From positions 1 through 64,000 of the forward strand of contig NZ_JAPPUX010000002.1 in the NCBI RefSeq assembly GCF_026712185.1: a stretch of DNA of 64,000 bases. Reading direction: 5' to 3'. Below are positions 39,439 to 48,732 of this stretch, in pieces. This DNA comes from Nocardioides pini (GTDB lineage: Bacteria; Actinomycetota; Actinomycetes; Propionibacteriales; Nocardioidaceae). Position 1 is the first letter of the stretch; the number at the start of each line of letters is the position of its first letter. The notes beneath the pieces were generated by a model, which saw only the letters and a list, made by a program, of their open reading frames with translations, was not told the origin of the DNA and ran no database searches. The translations under genes and the position numbers were made by a program.

Positions 39439-39948
39439 GGGTTCGTCCTTACATGGGTATTTTGATGTCGCTGGCCCGCAGCGGGTGCCACGGCGCCAAA
39501 GCGGACGTGCCGAATAGCGACTAACGTCCTTCTGCCACCATGGAAGCACGAGGGCTTAGAACGCGCGCGCCGGCGCAGCGGCACATGGCGGTCGTAGCAA
39601 CATCTGCCCGACTTGCGGCGGAGTGACGCACCTGAGCAAGATCGAGGGATAGGCGGTCTTGCGCTTCTAGGTTGCGTCGCGACGGTTCGTCTTCTGGACT
39701 GGAACGGAACGGATCGGAGTGCACGCTACTCGATGCGGGCTACTTGCCGGTCGATGTCATGCTGCCCCGCCGACTGGTCGGCATGGGAGGGGAGGACGTC
39801 AAGCCCACGCTCGTGGATGGGATTCCAGGAGTGCGTCGCCGCGTCGGGCTGACCCCGCTCTCGCCAGGTGAATTGCCGGAGTCGTCAACTTCCGTGCAGA
39901 GCCTTGACAGGACGTTCTTCCGGACAGAGTTTGGAGGTACACCGTGGA

Positions 39949-40002
39949 TAGAATGTCGGTCGAGGTTTCATAGATCGGTATCGACTCGGTGAGCCGATAC
40001 CG
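39949..40002 (+). promoter_or_regulatory. Possible promoter and operator before the FRG genes
   Basis: TAGAAT (39949-39954) is a good -10 box. Just downstream, CGGTATCG (39976-39983) and CGATACCG (39995-40002) form an inverted repeat that would lie in the 5' leader. This could bind a repressor or form an RNA hairpin. The 590-bp gap from 39,439 to here holds no supported gene. Confidence 0.4.
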
Positions 40003-40028
40003 GTCATGGCTACCTGGGGGCACCGACG

Positions 40029-41228
40029 ATGGGTAAGAACGTCCAGCCGGTCACGGGAAGGGCCAAGTATCGCGCCGAACGGCTGCAGTTCGGCTCGTTC
40101 GCCGAGCTGTCAGACCGCCTGGGCGGCGACGCCGAAGCAACCTTTCGCCACCACTGGGAAGACCCGTCGTGGTCTACCACCCTGCCGGTGGCCTTCCGCC
40201 CACGAAGATGGGATCACCCTGGGCTGAGCGGAACCTCGGAGGTGCCCAAGTACCTGTATCGCGGTGAGGCCGGCGTCTATCCGGCGAGCACCCCGAGCCG
40301 CGCCCGGATTGAGCGGCAGTTCGACGGGCACGAGCTGTCGCTGCTCGACGAGGCGTCGAACCTGGCGGTGTGGGCTTGGCGGATGCGGACCGGCGACGCC
40401 TTCCGGTCCATCGGCTGGCCGCAGCACTACGGCTTCCCCACGGCAGCCCTCGATCTCACCGACCACCTATCCGTGGCGCTGCACTTCGCCGCGGATGCAT
40501 CACCCGGGGCCATCCCGCAGCGAGTGCTGTACCGGCTGGACCTGGAGCGCGTCGTGAAGAAGGTCTACGGGCGGGCAGGCGCGCCGACCCCGCTCAAGGC
40601 AGCAGGTATCGCGCACGAGAACAGCGTGCGTGCGGAGAGGCAGCACGCCTGGATCATGACGCTCGGCGCCGCGGAGAAGGTGCGGCTCCGAGACCTCCCG
40701 TTTGACCTCCGTGGTTCGCGGCACCTGCGGCGTCACTTGGAGCGGTTCGTCATCGACGCCCGCGACTGCGAGGCGTTCGTCGACCGATCGCTGCTGCTCG
40801 CGTCCGACGACGCCTTCGCGTGGTGGCCGCTGGCCGTGCTGAGAAGCCTGCATGCCACCTTAGAGACGGCGCTGCCGAGTCAGGTGGCCATTTGGTTGGC
40901 CGGACGCATTCCCCTGTTTGAGCAGACGCCGGTTCAGATGTTCTTCGACGAGGCTGGCAGCTTTGCGGCGTACCGATTCACCTCGCCCAATGAGGCGACG
41001 CTAATGACGGGGCTCGACTACGCCGTTGACCTGGAGGCGGTCATCTCCGAGCTCACCTCGACCACCACCCCCGACCCGAACGGCATCCTTTACGGGCACC
41101 CTGTTCCCAGGGAGCCGGGCACTCAGCGATGGCTGCTCCGCGGCGACACCTACCAGATCCAGTGGCGGTACCCATTCCCAGGTCTGCAGCGTAGCCACCG
41201 GGGTTACGAGACCATCACCGTGCGTTGA
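40029..41228 (+). CDS. FRG-domain protein 1
   Basis: The 399-aa protein contains an FRG domain, named for its Phe/Tyr-Arg-Gly motif. Here that motif is YLYRGEAG (75-82), followed by WPQHYGFPTAALDLTDHLSVA (130-150), the conserved QHYG/LDLT block. The family is of unknown biochemical function and is often found in mobile and defence regions. The C-terminal 200 residues are specific. GGGGG lies eight bases before the ATG. A second FRG gene follows after 96 bases in the same direction. Confidence 0.8.
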   Translation: MGKNVQPVTGRAKYRAERLQFGSFAELSDRLGGDAEATFRHHWEDPSWSTTLPVAFRPRRWDHPGLSGTSEVPKYLYRGEAGVYPASTPSRARIERQFDGHELSLLDEASNLAVWAWRMRTGDAFRSIGWPQHYGFPTAALDLTDHLSVALHFAADASPGAIPQRVLYRLDLERVVKKVYGRAGAPTPLKAAGIAHENSVRAERQHAWIMTLGAAEKVRLRDLPFDLRGSRHLRRHLERFVIDARDCEAFVDRSLLLASDDAFAWWPLAVLRSLHATLETALPSQVAIWLAGRIPLFEQTPVQMFFDEAGSFAAYRFTSPNEATLMTGLDYAVDLEAVISELTSTTTPDPNGILYGHPVPREPGTQRWLLRGDTYQIQWRYPFPGLQRSHRGYETITVR

Positions 41229-41324
41229 GCGGGAAGCAGAACGATGTTCCGGTGACCTGAGTCTCAAGTCGAAAACGTCATACAGCACGAGCCGCGCCGG
41301 CACTCGACGACCAAGGGGGCATCA

Positions 41325-42278
41325 ATGGACGATCAAGGCAAAGTCTACGGCGTCAAGACTTGGCGCGCCTGGGAAACTTCTAAGCCGGCATACTTGGGCG
41401 CTACCAAGCAGTTCCCGCGCGAGATCGAGGACATGTGGACCCACACCGTGCACTCGTTTCGTCAACTGTTTCGCGTCGTGGCCTTCCTCAACGTCATGAA
41501 CAAGAACACGACCCTTCTGTTTCGTGGCCAGACCCAAGACCTTGAGCCTCGCCCCACGTTGTTGCGCGACACTTGGGCGGTTCCCGGGAGTCAAAGCCGG
41601 GTCGACCTGACCATCGACCGTGACTACTACTGGGCTCAACTCGGACCGCTGAGCGGCCTCATGCGTCAGTTGCTCGCTGGGGAACTACCACGCCATGCGC
41701 CGTTCGATGGCTTCCAGCAACGGGACGGGATGAGGCTTCGAATCGCCCCCTGGGCCGTGATACAGCATTACGAATTGTGGCCGACGCCTCTGATCGACTT
41801 AACCAGTTCGCTGCGGGTCGCGGCCACCTTCGCTCTGGGCGCTCGTGGCCGCAACGAAGGCTACGTGTTCGTCTACGACGTAGCGGACATCGTCACCGAC
41901 CTCATGGACCTCGTACCTCGGCCCAACCGAGAGCCGCTTTCGGAGCCGATCACCTGCCGGTTGAGTGCCGTGTGCCCGCCTCAGATGGATAGGCCCCATC
42001 TCCAAGAGGGGTTCCTCATTGGCAATTCACAGTTTACGCGGAAACACCTCCTCGACAAGGCGAACCCGTACCTTGCCGATCGATTCGTTGCCAAGTTCCA
42101 CTTGGTGGACGAAAAGAAGAGCGGGCGATCTTCGTTCTGGAACCCCGACTTTCCGAAACACCGACGTGGATCACTACTTCCGCGCGCTGCGGACGACGAC
42201 TTCAAGGGGGTGCTCGACAGCGCCATCACGCACGAGATTGTCGAAGGGAGAGCGGCGTGGCGAGCAGTCGAGACGTGA
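41325..42278 (+). CDS. FRG-domain protein 2
   Basis: The 317-aa protein is a second, divergent FRG-domain protein: LLFRGQTQDLEPRPTLLRD (from 64) and APWAVIQHYELWPTPLIDLT (141-160). The two FRG proteins share only the family motifs, so they are not a recent duplication. AAGGGGG precedes the ATG by five bases. It probably forms an operon with the gene before it. Confidence 0.8.
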   Translation: MDDQGKVYGVKTWRAWETSKPAYLGATKQFPREIEDMWTHTVHSFRQLFRVVAFLNVMNKNTTLLFRGQTQDLEPRPTLLRDTWAVPGSQSRVDLTIDRDYYWAQLGPLSGLMRQLLAGELPRHAPFDGFQQRDGMRLRIAPWAVIQHYELWPTPLIDLTSSLRVAATFALGARGRNEGYVFVYDVADIVTDLMDLVPRPNREPLSEPITCRLSAVCPPQMDRPHLQEGFLIGNSQFTRKHLLDKANPYLADRFVAKFHLVDEKKSGRSSFWNPDFPKHRRGSLLPRAADDDFKGVLDSAITHEIVEGRAAWRAVET

Positions 42279-42603
42279 CCCCAGCCCGCTCGACGTACGC
42301 GGGCCGCGACCTGCCAAGGGGCCGCGGCATCCAGGGGCCCGGTAACGGAGAGCCCCTCATCTAGGTGCACGGGCCGATTGCGCCGAGTGCGCGGGCGCTA
42401 CTGGAACACTTGGCCTACGAACGCGGTGTGTGGCACCTGGACGTCTCGTGGCTCGCCGACAGGCCGTCCAACTCGCCCGCAGCGACGAACCCTGATCGAC
42501 TCTATCCCCAGAAAGCGGGTGGCGGGGCGCGCACCAGAGCGCTATGAATAGACAGGACGCCTGCCCAGCGGGCGACTCTGGCGTGATTATCTCAGGAGGC
42601 TCC
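42279..42603. other. Gap between FRG and subtilase genes
   Basis: These 325 bases contain a 60-codon open frame (42365-42547, GTG start) with no ribosome site and no recognisable domain, so no gene is called. The AGGAGG at 42594-42599 serves the subtilase. Confidence 0.45.
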
Positions 42604-44292
42604 GTGGCGAACTCGGGATCGGACGAAGTGCCTCTGCATGGTCAGGAAAGGCAAGTACCTTCCCACCATGGAGTGGGCCAGCACTTCGCCAGAAACTTTA
42701 CGCCTTCTGCGCTTTACGACGACGAGAAGCGCCGCGAGTGGCGCCTCGAGGAGGAGCCTGGTGGGCGGGGGCCGTACATCGTCGAACTTAATCTCCAGCA
42801 CACCGAAGGCCTGCTCGGGGCGATCGCGGACCTCAAAGAGCTCCACGCGCTCGTTGCAGATGGCGCCGTCGATCCGACGCAGATATCGCGCACCTACTAC
42901 CTCTGTCGCCTGACTTGGGACGAGTGCAAGGCGCTTCTGCAACAGGACGAACAACAAGCGTTGGTGAGGGCGGCAGAGTCCGAGGGAGACCCAATGCGCT
43001 TCCGGGCCATTTACAAGCTGTGGCCTGACTTCCCGGTTCGGAGCGCGGTGTACCGCTCGTTGCCGACCATCAAGGCAAACGCCGCGCGGCGTTCCTTTGA
43101 GGCAGAAGGGACCGGCATCGTCTGGGCTGTAATCGACTCCGGCATAGAGGGCGAGCATCCTCACTTCCACGGACATCAGACTGTCGATGCTGAAGGCGTG
43201 CGGAACCTGCACCGCAGCTTTGTGGCAGAAGGTGCCGAACTCGACGGGATCCCATTGGAACCGGCCCTAATCCCCGATCCGGATGATCAGGCCATCTCCA
43301 AGGAGGAACGAAGCCGTAGGATAGAGGGTCACCGTGCGGCAGCCCTCAGCGACGCATACGGTCACGGAACGCACGTGGCCGGGATCATCGCGGGGTCTGC
43401 TCCAGTTACTGGCGAAGCCGGCCAAGTACGGCTCTTCGAACGAGTAGACCGGCCGAACGCCCTGGGCGACCTGGAACGGACCAGTGCGCTGGTGACGCGG
43501 TTCGATGACGTCGAGCATTTGCATGGTGTAGCGCCGCAGTGTCGGCTGGTCAGCTTGAAGGTGCTCGACGGGTCCGGCGAGGGACGATCCAGCGACGTCA
43601 TACGCGCCCTGGAGTACGTCCGAGAGAAGCTCAACGACAACCCGAAGCTTCTACGCGTCCACGGGGTCAACCTCAGCGTGGGCTACGAGTTCGACGCGGA
43701 GATGTTCGCCTGCGGGCAAAGCCCGCTCTGCGCGGAGGTCGACCGGCTCGTCCAGTCGGGGGTCGTCGTCGTCGCCGCCGCCGGCAACACCGGGTACGGA
43801 ACCGTGGGGTCCAGCACACGACCCACTAAGGTCGGCTTGTCGAACACCATCAACGACCCGGGTAACGCCGAGCAGGCCATCACAGTCGGAGCCACCCACC
43901 GCGACTCTCCATACATGTACGGCGTCTCGTACTTCTCCTCCAAGGGCCCGACCGGTGACGGGCGCCTGAAGCCGGACCTTGTGGCACCTGGCGAGCGGAT
44001 CACGTCATGCGGCGCAGGCGTCCGGTTGACGGAGGCAGTCCAAGCCGTTGCTCTAGGCGAGGCAGCGGCAGACACCTCCTTCGCCGACTACATGGAGGAC
44101 AGCGGCACCAGCATGGCCGCACCGCACGTGTCCGGGGCGATAGCCGCATTTCTGTCCATCCGTCGAGAGTTCATCGGCAAGCCCCGCGAGGTCAAGAAGA
44201 TCTTCACCTCCACAGCGACGCCTCTCGGTCGCGAGCGCTACTTCGAAGGACACGGGCTCGTTGACCTCGTCCGTGCCATCCAGTCAGTCTGA
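42604..44292 (+). CDS. Intracellular subtilisin-like serine peptidase (S8)
   Basis: The 562-aa protein has a complete S8 triad: Asp178 in AVIDSGI, His254 in GHGTHVAG, Ser503 in SGTSMAAPHVSG, with Asn395 (AAAGNTG) for the oxyanion hole. About 170 residues precede the peptidase domain and no signal peptide is present, so it should act in the cytoplasm, possibly held inactive by the N-terminus. The GTG at 42604 is chosen because AGGAGG precedes it; an ATG at 42544 has no such signal. A hydrolase gene follows after 13 bases. Confidence 0.87.
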   Translation: MANSGSDEVPLHGQERQVPSHHGVGQHFARNFTPSALYDDEKRREWRLEEEPGGRGPYIVELNLQHTEGLLGAIADLKELHALVADGAVDPTQISRTYYLCRLTWDECKALLQQDEQQALVRAAESEGDPMRFRAIYKLWPDFPVRSAVYRSLPTIKANAARRSFEAEGTGIVWAVIDSGIEGEHPHFHGHQTVDAEGVRNLHRSFVAEGAELDGIPLEPALIPDPDDQAISKEERSRRIEGHRAAALSDAYGHGTHVAGIIAGSAPVTGEAGQVRLFERVDRPNALGDLERTSALVTRFDDVEHLHGVAPQCRLVSLKVLDGSGEGRSSDVIRALEYVREKLNDNPKLLRVHGVNLSVGYEFDAEMFACGQSPLCAEVDRLVQSGVVVVAAAGNTGYGTVGSSTRPTKVGLSNTINDPGNAEQAITVGATHRDSPYMYGVSYFSSKGPTGDGRLKPDLVAPGERITSCGAGVRLTEAVQAVALGEAAADTSFADYMEDSGTSMAAPHVSGAIAAFLSIRREFIGKPREVKKIFTSTATPLGRERYFEGHGLVDLVRAIQSV

Positions 44293-44305
44293 TCGGAGTC
44301 CAAGC

Positions 44306-45649
44306 ATGCATACCTTCGACATCGAGTTCACCAAGGACGGAGAGGTCTTTGACTCCGACCAGAAGAAGGCTCTTTTCGCCGGCCTCGACGCGACGGACCT
44401 GCTGGTCCTCTCCCACGGCTGGAACAACGACGTCCAAGAGGCTACCGACCTGTACGACGAGTTGCTCGGCAACATCGACCGCCTACTGGGCCTTCGAGCG
44501 AACCCTCAGGCGCCGGCGACGTTACGGAGCCTAGAAGGCCGCACTTTCATGGCCTGTCGCGTCTTCTGGCCCAGCAAGAAGTTCGCGGACGAGGATTTGA
44601 TCCCGGGTGGCGGTGCAGCAAGCGCATCGACGGCCAATGATGCCGCGCTCGAACGGACGCTCGACAGCCTCGCTGAGGAACCCGAACGACTGGGCCAGGG
44701 CGGCACCACGCCGATTCGGCAAGCAGCTGTGGCGGAAGCTAGAGCGCTCGTCCCCCAGCTTGACGCGGACGAGGGGGCTCAAAAGCAATACGTCAACATT
44801 TTACGATCGTTGGTAGAGACTGACGACTCTCCAGATGACGACGGAACGAGCGCATTCTTCGGGACTGACGGCGCGGAATTGTTCCAAGCTTTGAAGGAAC
44901 CAGTGGTTGCCCCCGGCCCCGCGCCCCACGGTGGCGCCGCCGTAACCGCAGGGGGTGCGGCCGGTGCAGACCAAGGCGGAGCCGCCGGTCTGCGTGACCT
45001 CATCGCGGGCGGGCATGCCGCTGCCCGGCGCCTCGCAAACTACGCCACATATCTGCGGATGAAGTCGCGAGCTGGGACCGTTGGAACCAAGGGCCTAGGG
45101 CCCCTTTTGCGGGACGTCCGCCAAGAGCACTCAGACATACGTCTCCACCTCGTTGGCCACAGCTTCGGAGGACGGTTGGTGACTGCGGCTGCCAACGCCC
45201 TCGACGACGACACGCCCTACATCACCCTTAGCCTGCTGCAGGCGGCGTTCTCTCACAATGGGCTCTCGGCTGATTTCGGCGAGGGCAAGCCGGGCGCGTT
45301 CCACGCGGTTGTAGGAAAGCGCCGAGCGTCCGGTCCCATCATCATCACCCACACGAAGAAGGACCGAGCCGTCGGCGTTGCCTATCCGCTGGCGTCCCGC
45401 ATAACGTTCCAGAACGCCGCAGCCCTCGGCGACAAGGACGATCCCTACGGGGGCATGGGCCGCAATGGTGCCCAGCGAACCAAGGAAGCCACGGGCAACG
45501 AGACGAAGCTTGCCGCCGTCGGCCACGGCTATGCGTTCCAGGCCGGCAAGGTCTATAACCTGTTGGCCGACGACTTCATCTCTCACCACGGTGACGTCAA
45601 GAACATCCAGGTTGCCTACGCGATCCTGAGCGCAGTCGCTGCAGGCTGA
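44306..45649 (+). CDS. Alpha/beta hydrolase paired with the subtilase
   Basis: The 447-aa protein has an alpha/beta-hydrolase core: LLVLSHGWNND (32-42) and the nucleophile elbow LVGHSFGG with Ser286, and a late HGYAF that may supply the catalytic His. A glycine/alanine-rich insertion (about 215-240) and a long helical part separate the two. It would be a lipase, esterase or peptidase; substrate unknown. GGAG precedes the ATG by eight bases. The tight link to the subtilase suggests they work together. Confidence 0.75.
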   Translation: MHTFDIEFTKDGEVFDSDQKKALFAGLDATDLLVLSHGWNNDVQEATDLYDELLGNIDRLLGLRANPQAPATLRSLEGRTFMACRVFWPSKKFADEDLIPGGGAASASTANDAALERTLDSLAEEPERLGQGGTTPIRQAAVAEARALVPQLDADEGAQKQYVNILRSLVETDDSPDDDGTSAFFGTDGAELFQALKEPVVAPGPAPHGGAAVTAGGAAGADQGGAAGLRDLIAGGHAAARRLANYATYLRMKSRAGTVGTKGLGPLLRDVRQEHSDIRLHLVGHSFGGRLVTAAANALDDDTPYITLSLLQAAFSHNGLSADFGEGKPGAFHAVVGKRRASGPIIITHTKKDRAVGVAYPLASRITFQNAAALGDKDDPYGGMGRNGAQRTKEATGNETKLAAVGHGYAFQAGKVYNLLADDFISHHGDVKNIQVAYAILSAVAAG

Positions 45650-45662
45650 TTCTCCTGGGCGA

Positions 45663-47321
45663 TCAGGCCGAGCCCGGGGTGGACCGCCCAGTTGCGAGTT
45701 CGTCTAAGCGACCTTGCACGTCCGACGCCACGTAGTCCTCTAGGTAGATGAGCCGAGCGACGCGCTTCACCAGTTCCTCGATCGACAGATCCGTGGTCAT
45801 CCATGAGGATACTCCCGCCCCGGCGCCGTACAACGCACGGATTTGTTGTTGAAGAGTATCCAGATACTGCGGGGCTTGGACTCTGCTCTGCCGACCTGAG
45901 ATTCGCCGGGAAACGACGCCGGCATTCCCGTGCATGACGACAATGTGGCCGGCCGCAAGTGGCTGCTGGCTCACCTCCACCCGCGAAGCATACTCGCGGG
46001 CCTTATGTGGGATCCGATCCGAGTGTTCAAACGCGAGGGGATCCAACGGCCCGCGCTCGACAATGACGATGCCCTCGTTGACTCCTCCGTGGAGAAAGGC
46101 GTTCTTCATCCGAAACTGCACGGCCACCCACCGGTCGAGCGCTTCTCGATCCACTTCGGTTAGGTCGCTAAACGGGTGAGACAGTAGCGGACTAGGCTCC
46201 TCCATCCACTCGTCGAGGCACATCAAGCCACCCATGTGTCGAAGTGTTGTTGTCTTACCTATCCCGGGGACGCCGCTGAGGTAATACACGCGACGACAGT
46301 CGACGCCCGCGGCGTCGGCAATCTTCCTAAAGGCGAAACCATCCATGGAGATCAGCTCAGTCAAAGCAGCAATCTGTTCACTGCTGAGGTACAGCGTGAA
46401 TAGGTTGTGCAGGTCGAAGCCGGATTCGCCGATGCTCTGCTGAAGCGGTGTTAGGTCAGCGCGGCGGCAAGGCTTTTCAAGATACCGAACGACGAAGTGT
46501 ATGCGCCCTGGACTGGTCCGTGCGTGGGTCCTCAACATATGGCGCAGATTCGGGTCATCGAGGCTCAGCCCAACCAAGAGGTAAACGTTGTTGAGCAGGT
46601 GATGCGCCATGGTGGCGTAGCGGCCCGCCGCGGTCATCATTAACTGGTCACTGAACTCCGCTTCCGAAAAGACCAATTGGTCGCTCGGCGCCTCCAGCGG
46701 GTTGCGAGGAAGGTACCCGTTGATGTGGAACAACACCGACTTCTGCCGGCGCTGGGGGACCGTGGCGTCCAGCACTGTCTCGTATGGCCGGCCGCCACCG
46801 GGCACAGGTGAACCACCACCTCGCCTGTAGTAGTCGGACAACGCCTCTTCGAGGTAGCTGTCGAAGTTGTACGTAATCGTCAGGGGGCTATTGAGCACTA
46901 GGTCGAGCAGGCCCTGAAGGTACGGATGGTGGCTCAACAGCTGGTCGGGCGCAGGTGCATCGTCGTATAAGTGCTCGCGAATGAGGTCGCGCCACTGACC
47001 CTCAGCAGCTAGGGCTCCGTCGACATCCACGTCATCCAGGTGTTTGGAGCGCAAGTACTCCCTGAACAGGATGTCTACCCGCTGCGTGAGCGAGAGCTTC
47101 TGGTAGGCCTCTGCCGAGGCGTCGAATCCAACCGCCTCCTCGAGCCTCTCGACCAGCGCAGGCCACGATGGCGGACTACTTCCACCTCCGAAGTCAAACG
47201 CTCGAGAGACACCAGCTCCGAGCATCAGTCCTAGACGTTGGTCACGCAACGCTCCGCGAAGTGCGAGAACGGCGCTGGGATAGTCCTGCAGGACAGACGC
47301 GTGGTGGTCCGTTACCGACAT
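45663..47321 (-). CDS. SIR2 NADase-like protein fused to P-loop kinase-like domain
   Basis: The 552-aa protein has an N-terminal SIR2-like domain with GLMLGAGVSR (31-40), TYNFDS with Asn152, and the catalytic-type HINGYLP with His199, so the NAD-cleaving residues seem intact. From about 340 comes a P-loop domain: Walker A LSGVPGIGKTTT (348-359), VIVERGPLDPLAF (419-431), and SRRISGRQSR (471-480), an order like thymidylate or deoxynucleoside kinases. SIR2 NADases are known anti-phage effectors; the fused domain could sense or modify nucleotides. AAGGGTGA precedes the ATG. The gene is convergent with the hydrolase, 13 bases apart. Confidence 0.78.
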   Translation of the reverse strand: MSVTDHHASVLQDYPSAVLALRGALRDQRLGLMLGAGVSRAFDFGGGSSPPSWPALVERLEEAVGFDASAEAYQKLSLTQRVDILFREYLRSKHLDDVDVDGALAAEGQWRDLIREHLYDDAPAPDQLLSHHPYLQGLLDLVLNSPLTITYNFDSYLEEALSDYYRRGGGSPVPGGGRPYETVLDATVPQRRQKSVLFHINGYLPRNPLEAPSDQLVFSEAEFSDQLMMTAAGRYATMAHHLLNNVYLLVGLSLDDPNLRHMLRTHARTSPGRIHFVVRYLEKPCRRADLTPLQQSIGESGFDLHNLFTLYLSSEQIAALTELISMDGFAFRKIADAAGVDCRRVYYLSGVPGIGKTTTLRHMGGLMCLDEWMEEPSPLLSHPFSDLTEVDREALDRWVAVQFRMKNAFLHGGVNEGIVIVERGPLDPLAFEHSDRIPHKAREYASRVEVSQQPLAAGHIVVMHGNAGVVSRRISGRQSRVQAPQYLDTLQQQIRALYGAGAGVSSWMTTDLSIEELVKRVARLIYLEDYVASDVQGRLDELATGRSTPGSA

Positions 47322-47655
47322 GCGATTGTCACCCTTCTCTAGCGCGGCTCGCACACGGGTTCTGCCGGGTCAATTGCGGGATGCCACGTCCGGTTGAGGG
47401 CAGCGTAGTTGACCTGCGAGTGTTCGGGCTCCGATGTTGCCCATGCTGGAGCGCAATGGAGCTCGGAGTGGCTCGCTGAGTCGGCACCTTCTTAGAGACC
47501 TGACAAGGCAGTGGTTCAGTCATGCTCTACCAGCGGAACTGGATGGTCCACATAGCTCGGACTCAGGACGCTGTGGGCGGGAGACCCTTGCGGCGCGACG
47601 CTGCGCGTATCACTCTTGAGGGGTTGCCTGACGGTCTGCGGAGGGAGGATTCGAC
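47322..47655. other. Divergent intergenic region between SIR2 and CBS genes
   Basis: These 334 bases lie between two divergent genes and must hold both promoters. GGAGGGAGGAT (about 47640-47650) is the ribosome site of the CBS gene. No other element was identified. Confidence 0.45.
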
Positions 47656-48366
47656 ATGAATACCAGTTGGACGCGACACATACTTGCGATCAGCATCATC
47701 TCGCTCAGTGTTCTTGGCATCGCTTCCTTCGCCGGGATCGCCATCTACATGGCACCTAGTGCCGATCGGCTCGAAACCTCACAAATGGTGTTCACGTCCG
47801 TTTTACCCCTGTTCGGTACTTGGGTTGGTACGGTGCTGGCCTTCTACTTTGCACGCGAGAACCTTCAAAGTGCGACTGAAAGCACCCAAAAGATCTTATC
47901 GCGGGCTCTAAACCCCCACACCACGCCCGTAACGGATGTCATGATCGACATGTCGAGGGCCACTAAGCGCGTGCTGGCTCCCAATGAAAGTCCTGAGGAC
48001 GTCTCGCTGCGAGAACTCATGATGACGATGCAGTCATCAGGCTTCCATCGTATTCCAGTGGTAGACGCCGCAGGTATTGTGGCGCGCGTAGTGCATGACT
48101 CTACGATCAACGAATATGCAAGCGGGCGAGTTCAAGACCCCTCCTTCGCGGACACGATTGCAGACCTCGAAACGCAGGACAAGTTCCGAGCGGCAATTAG
48201 GGCGATCGCATACGTAGGCACCGAAGCGACTATCAGCGACGCCCGGGTGGCCCTGGGAAACGTCGACCTCTGCAATGATGTATTCGTAACTGCGTCCGGA
48301 CTCAGGTCAGAGCCGGCATTGGGTTGGCTGACAAACACAGACTTGGCGGGGATTGCTGAATCGTAG
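47656..48366 (+). CDS. Membrane protein with CBS-like domain
   Basis: The 236-aa protein has two transmembrane helices (about 9-32 and 44-66) and then a cytoplasmic CBS-like domain (VTDVMIDMSRATKRVLA, with LRELMMTMQSSGFHRIPVVD at about 118-137 and ARVVHDSTINEY). CBS modules usually bind adenine nucleotides such as AMP or ATP. A nucleotide-sensing membrane protein near a SIR2 protein is suggestive, but no link is shown. Confidence 0.7.
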   Translation: MNTSWTRHILAISIISLSVLGIASFAGIAIYMAPSADRLETSQMVFTSVLPLFGTWVGTVLAFYFARENLQSATESTQKILSRALNPHTTPVTDVMIDMSRATKRVLAPNESPEDVSLRELMMTMQSSGFHRIPVVDAAGIVARVVHDSTINEYASGRVQDPSFADTIADLETQDKFRAAIRAIAYVGTEATISDARVALGNVDLCNDVFVTASGLRSEPALGWLTNTDLAGIAES

Positions 48367-48724
48367 CTTCCCGTTAAGGCCCACCGGGCGGCTGTCAAGC
48401 AGAGGCGGCAGGCGGCGCCACTATTCGGCGCCATCGGTACTGATCCTGATCAGCGGAAGGCAACTATCGCTTGGACTTGACGCCCCGACACGCCGTAGCT
48501 AGGACGTTCGGCGGAGGACCCCAGGGGCGCATCGCGACTCGTGCCTCTTGCATCGGCCAATATGGCCGGTGGTGTCTGACGGATCAACGGTGTCCAAGGA
48601 GAATGCATTCCTCTTCCCCGTGCTGCGCGCCTGATGCTGCCCAGCGCTGGCATGTGTCCGCTGGCCGTCAAACGCCAATGGGGGTGTCGCTACTGCGTGT
48701 GGGCAGCGGTGCGGACTCGCGGCG
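48367..48724. other. Non-coding stretch left of the insertion sequence
   Basis: No gene is supported here. Joining this sequence to that right of the insertion sequence (from 50130) does not restore an obvious reading frame, so the insertion seems to have landed in non-coding DNA or in a gene remnant too decayed to name. Confidence 0.4.
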
Positions 48725-48732
48725 CATGGCGA
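48725..48732. repeat. 8-bp target duplication, left copy (right copy 50122-50129)
   Basis: CATGGCGA occurs at 48725-48732 and again at 50122-50129, immediately outside the inverted repeats of the insertion sequence. Eight base pairs is the usual duplication length for IS256-family elements. Confidence 0.88.

Noticed and set aside
42365..42547. A 60-codon frame before the subtilase
   Set aside because: GTG start without ribosome site and no domain; the true subtilase signal lies after it.
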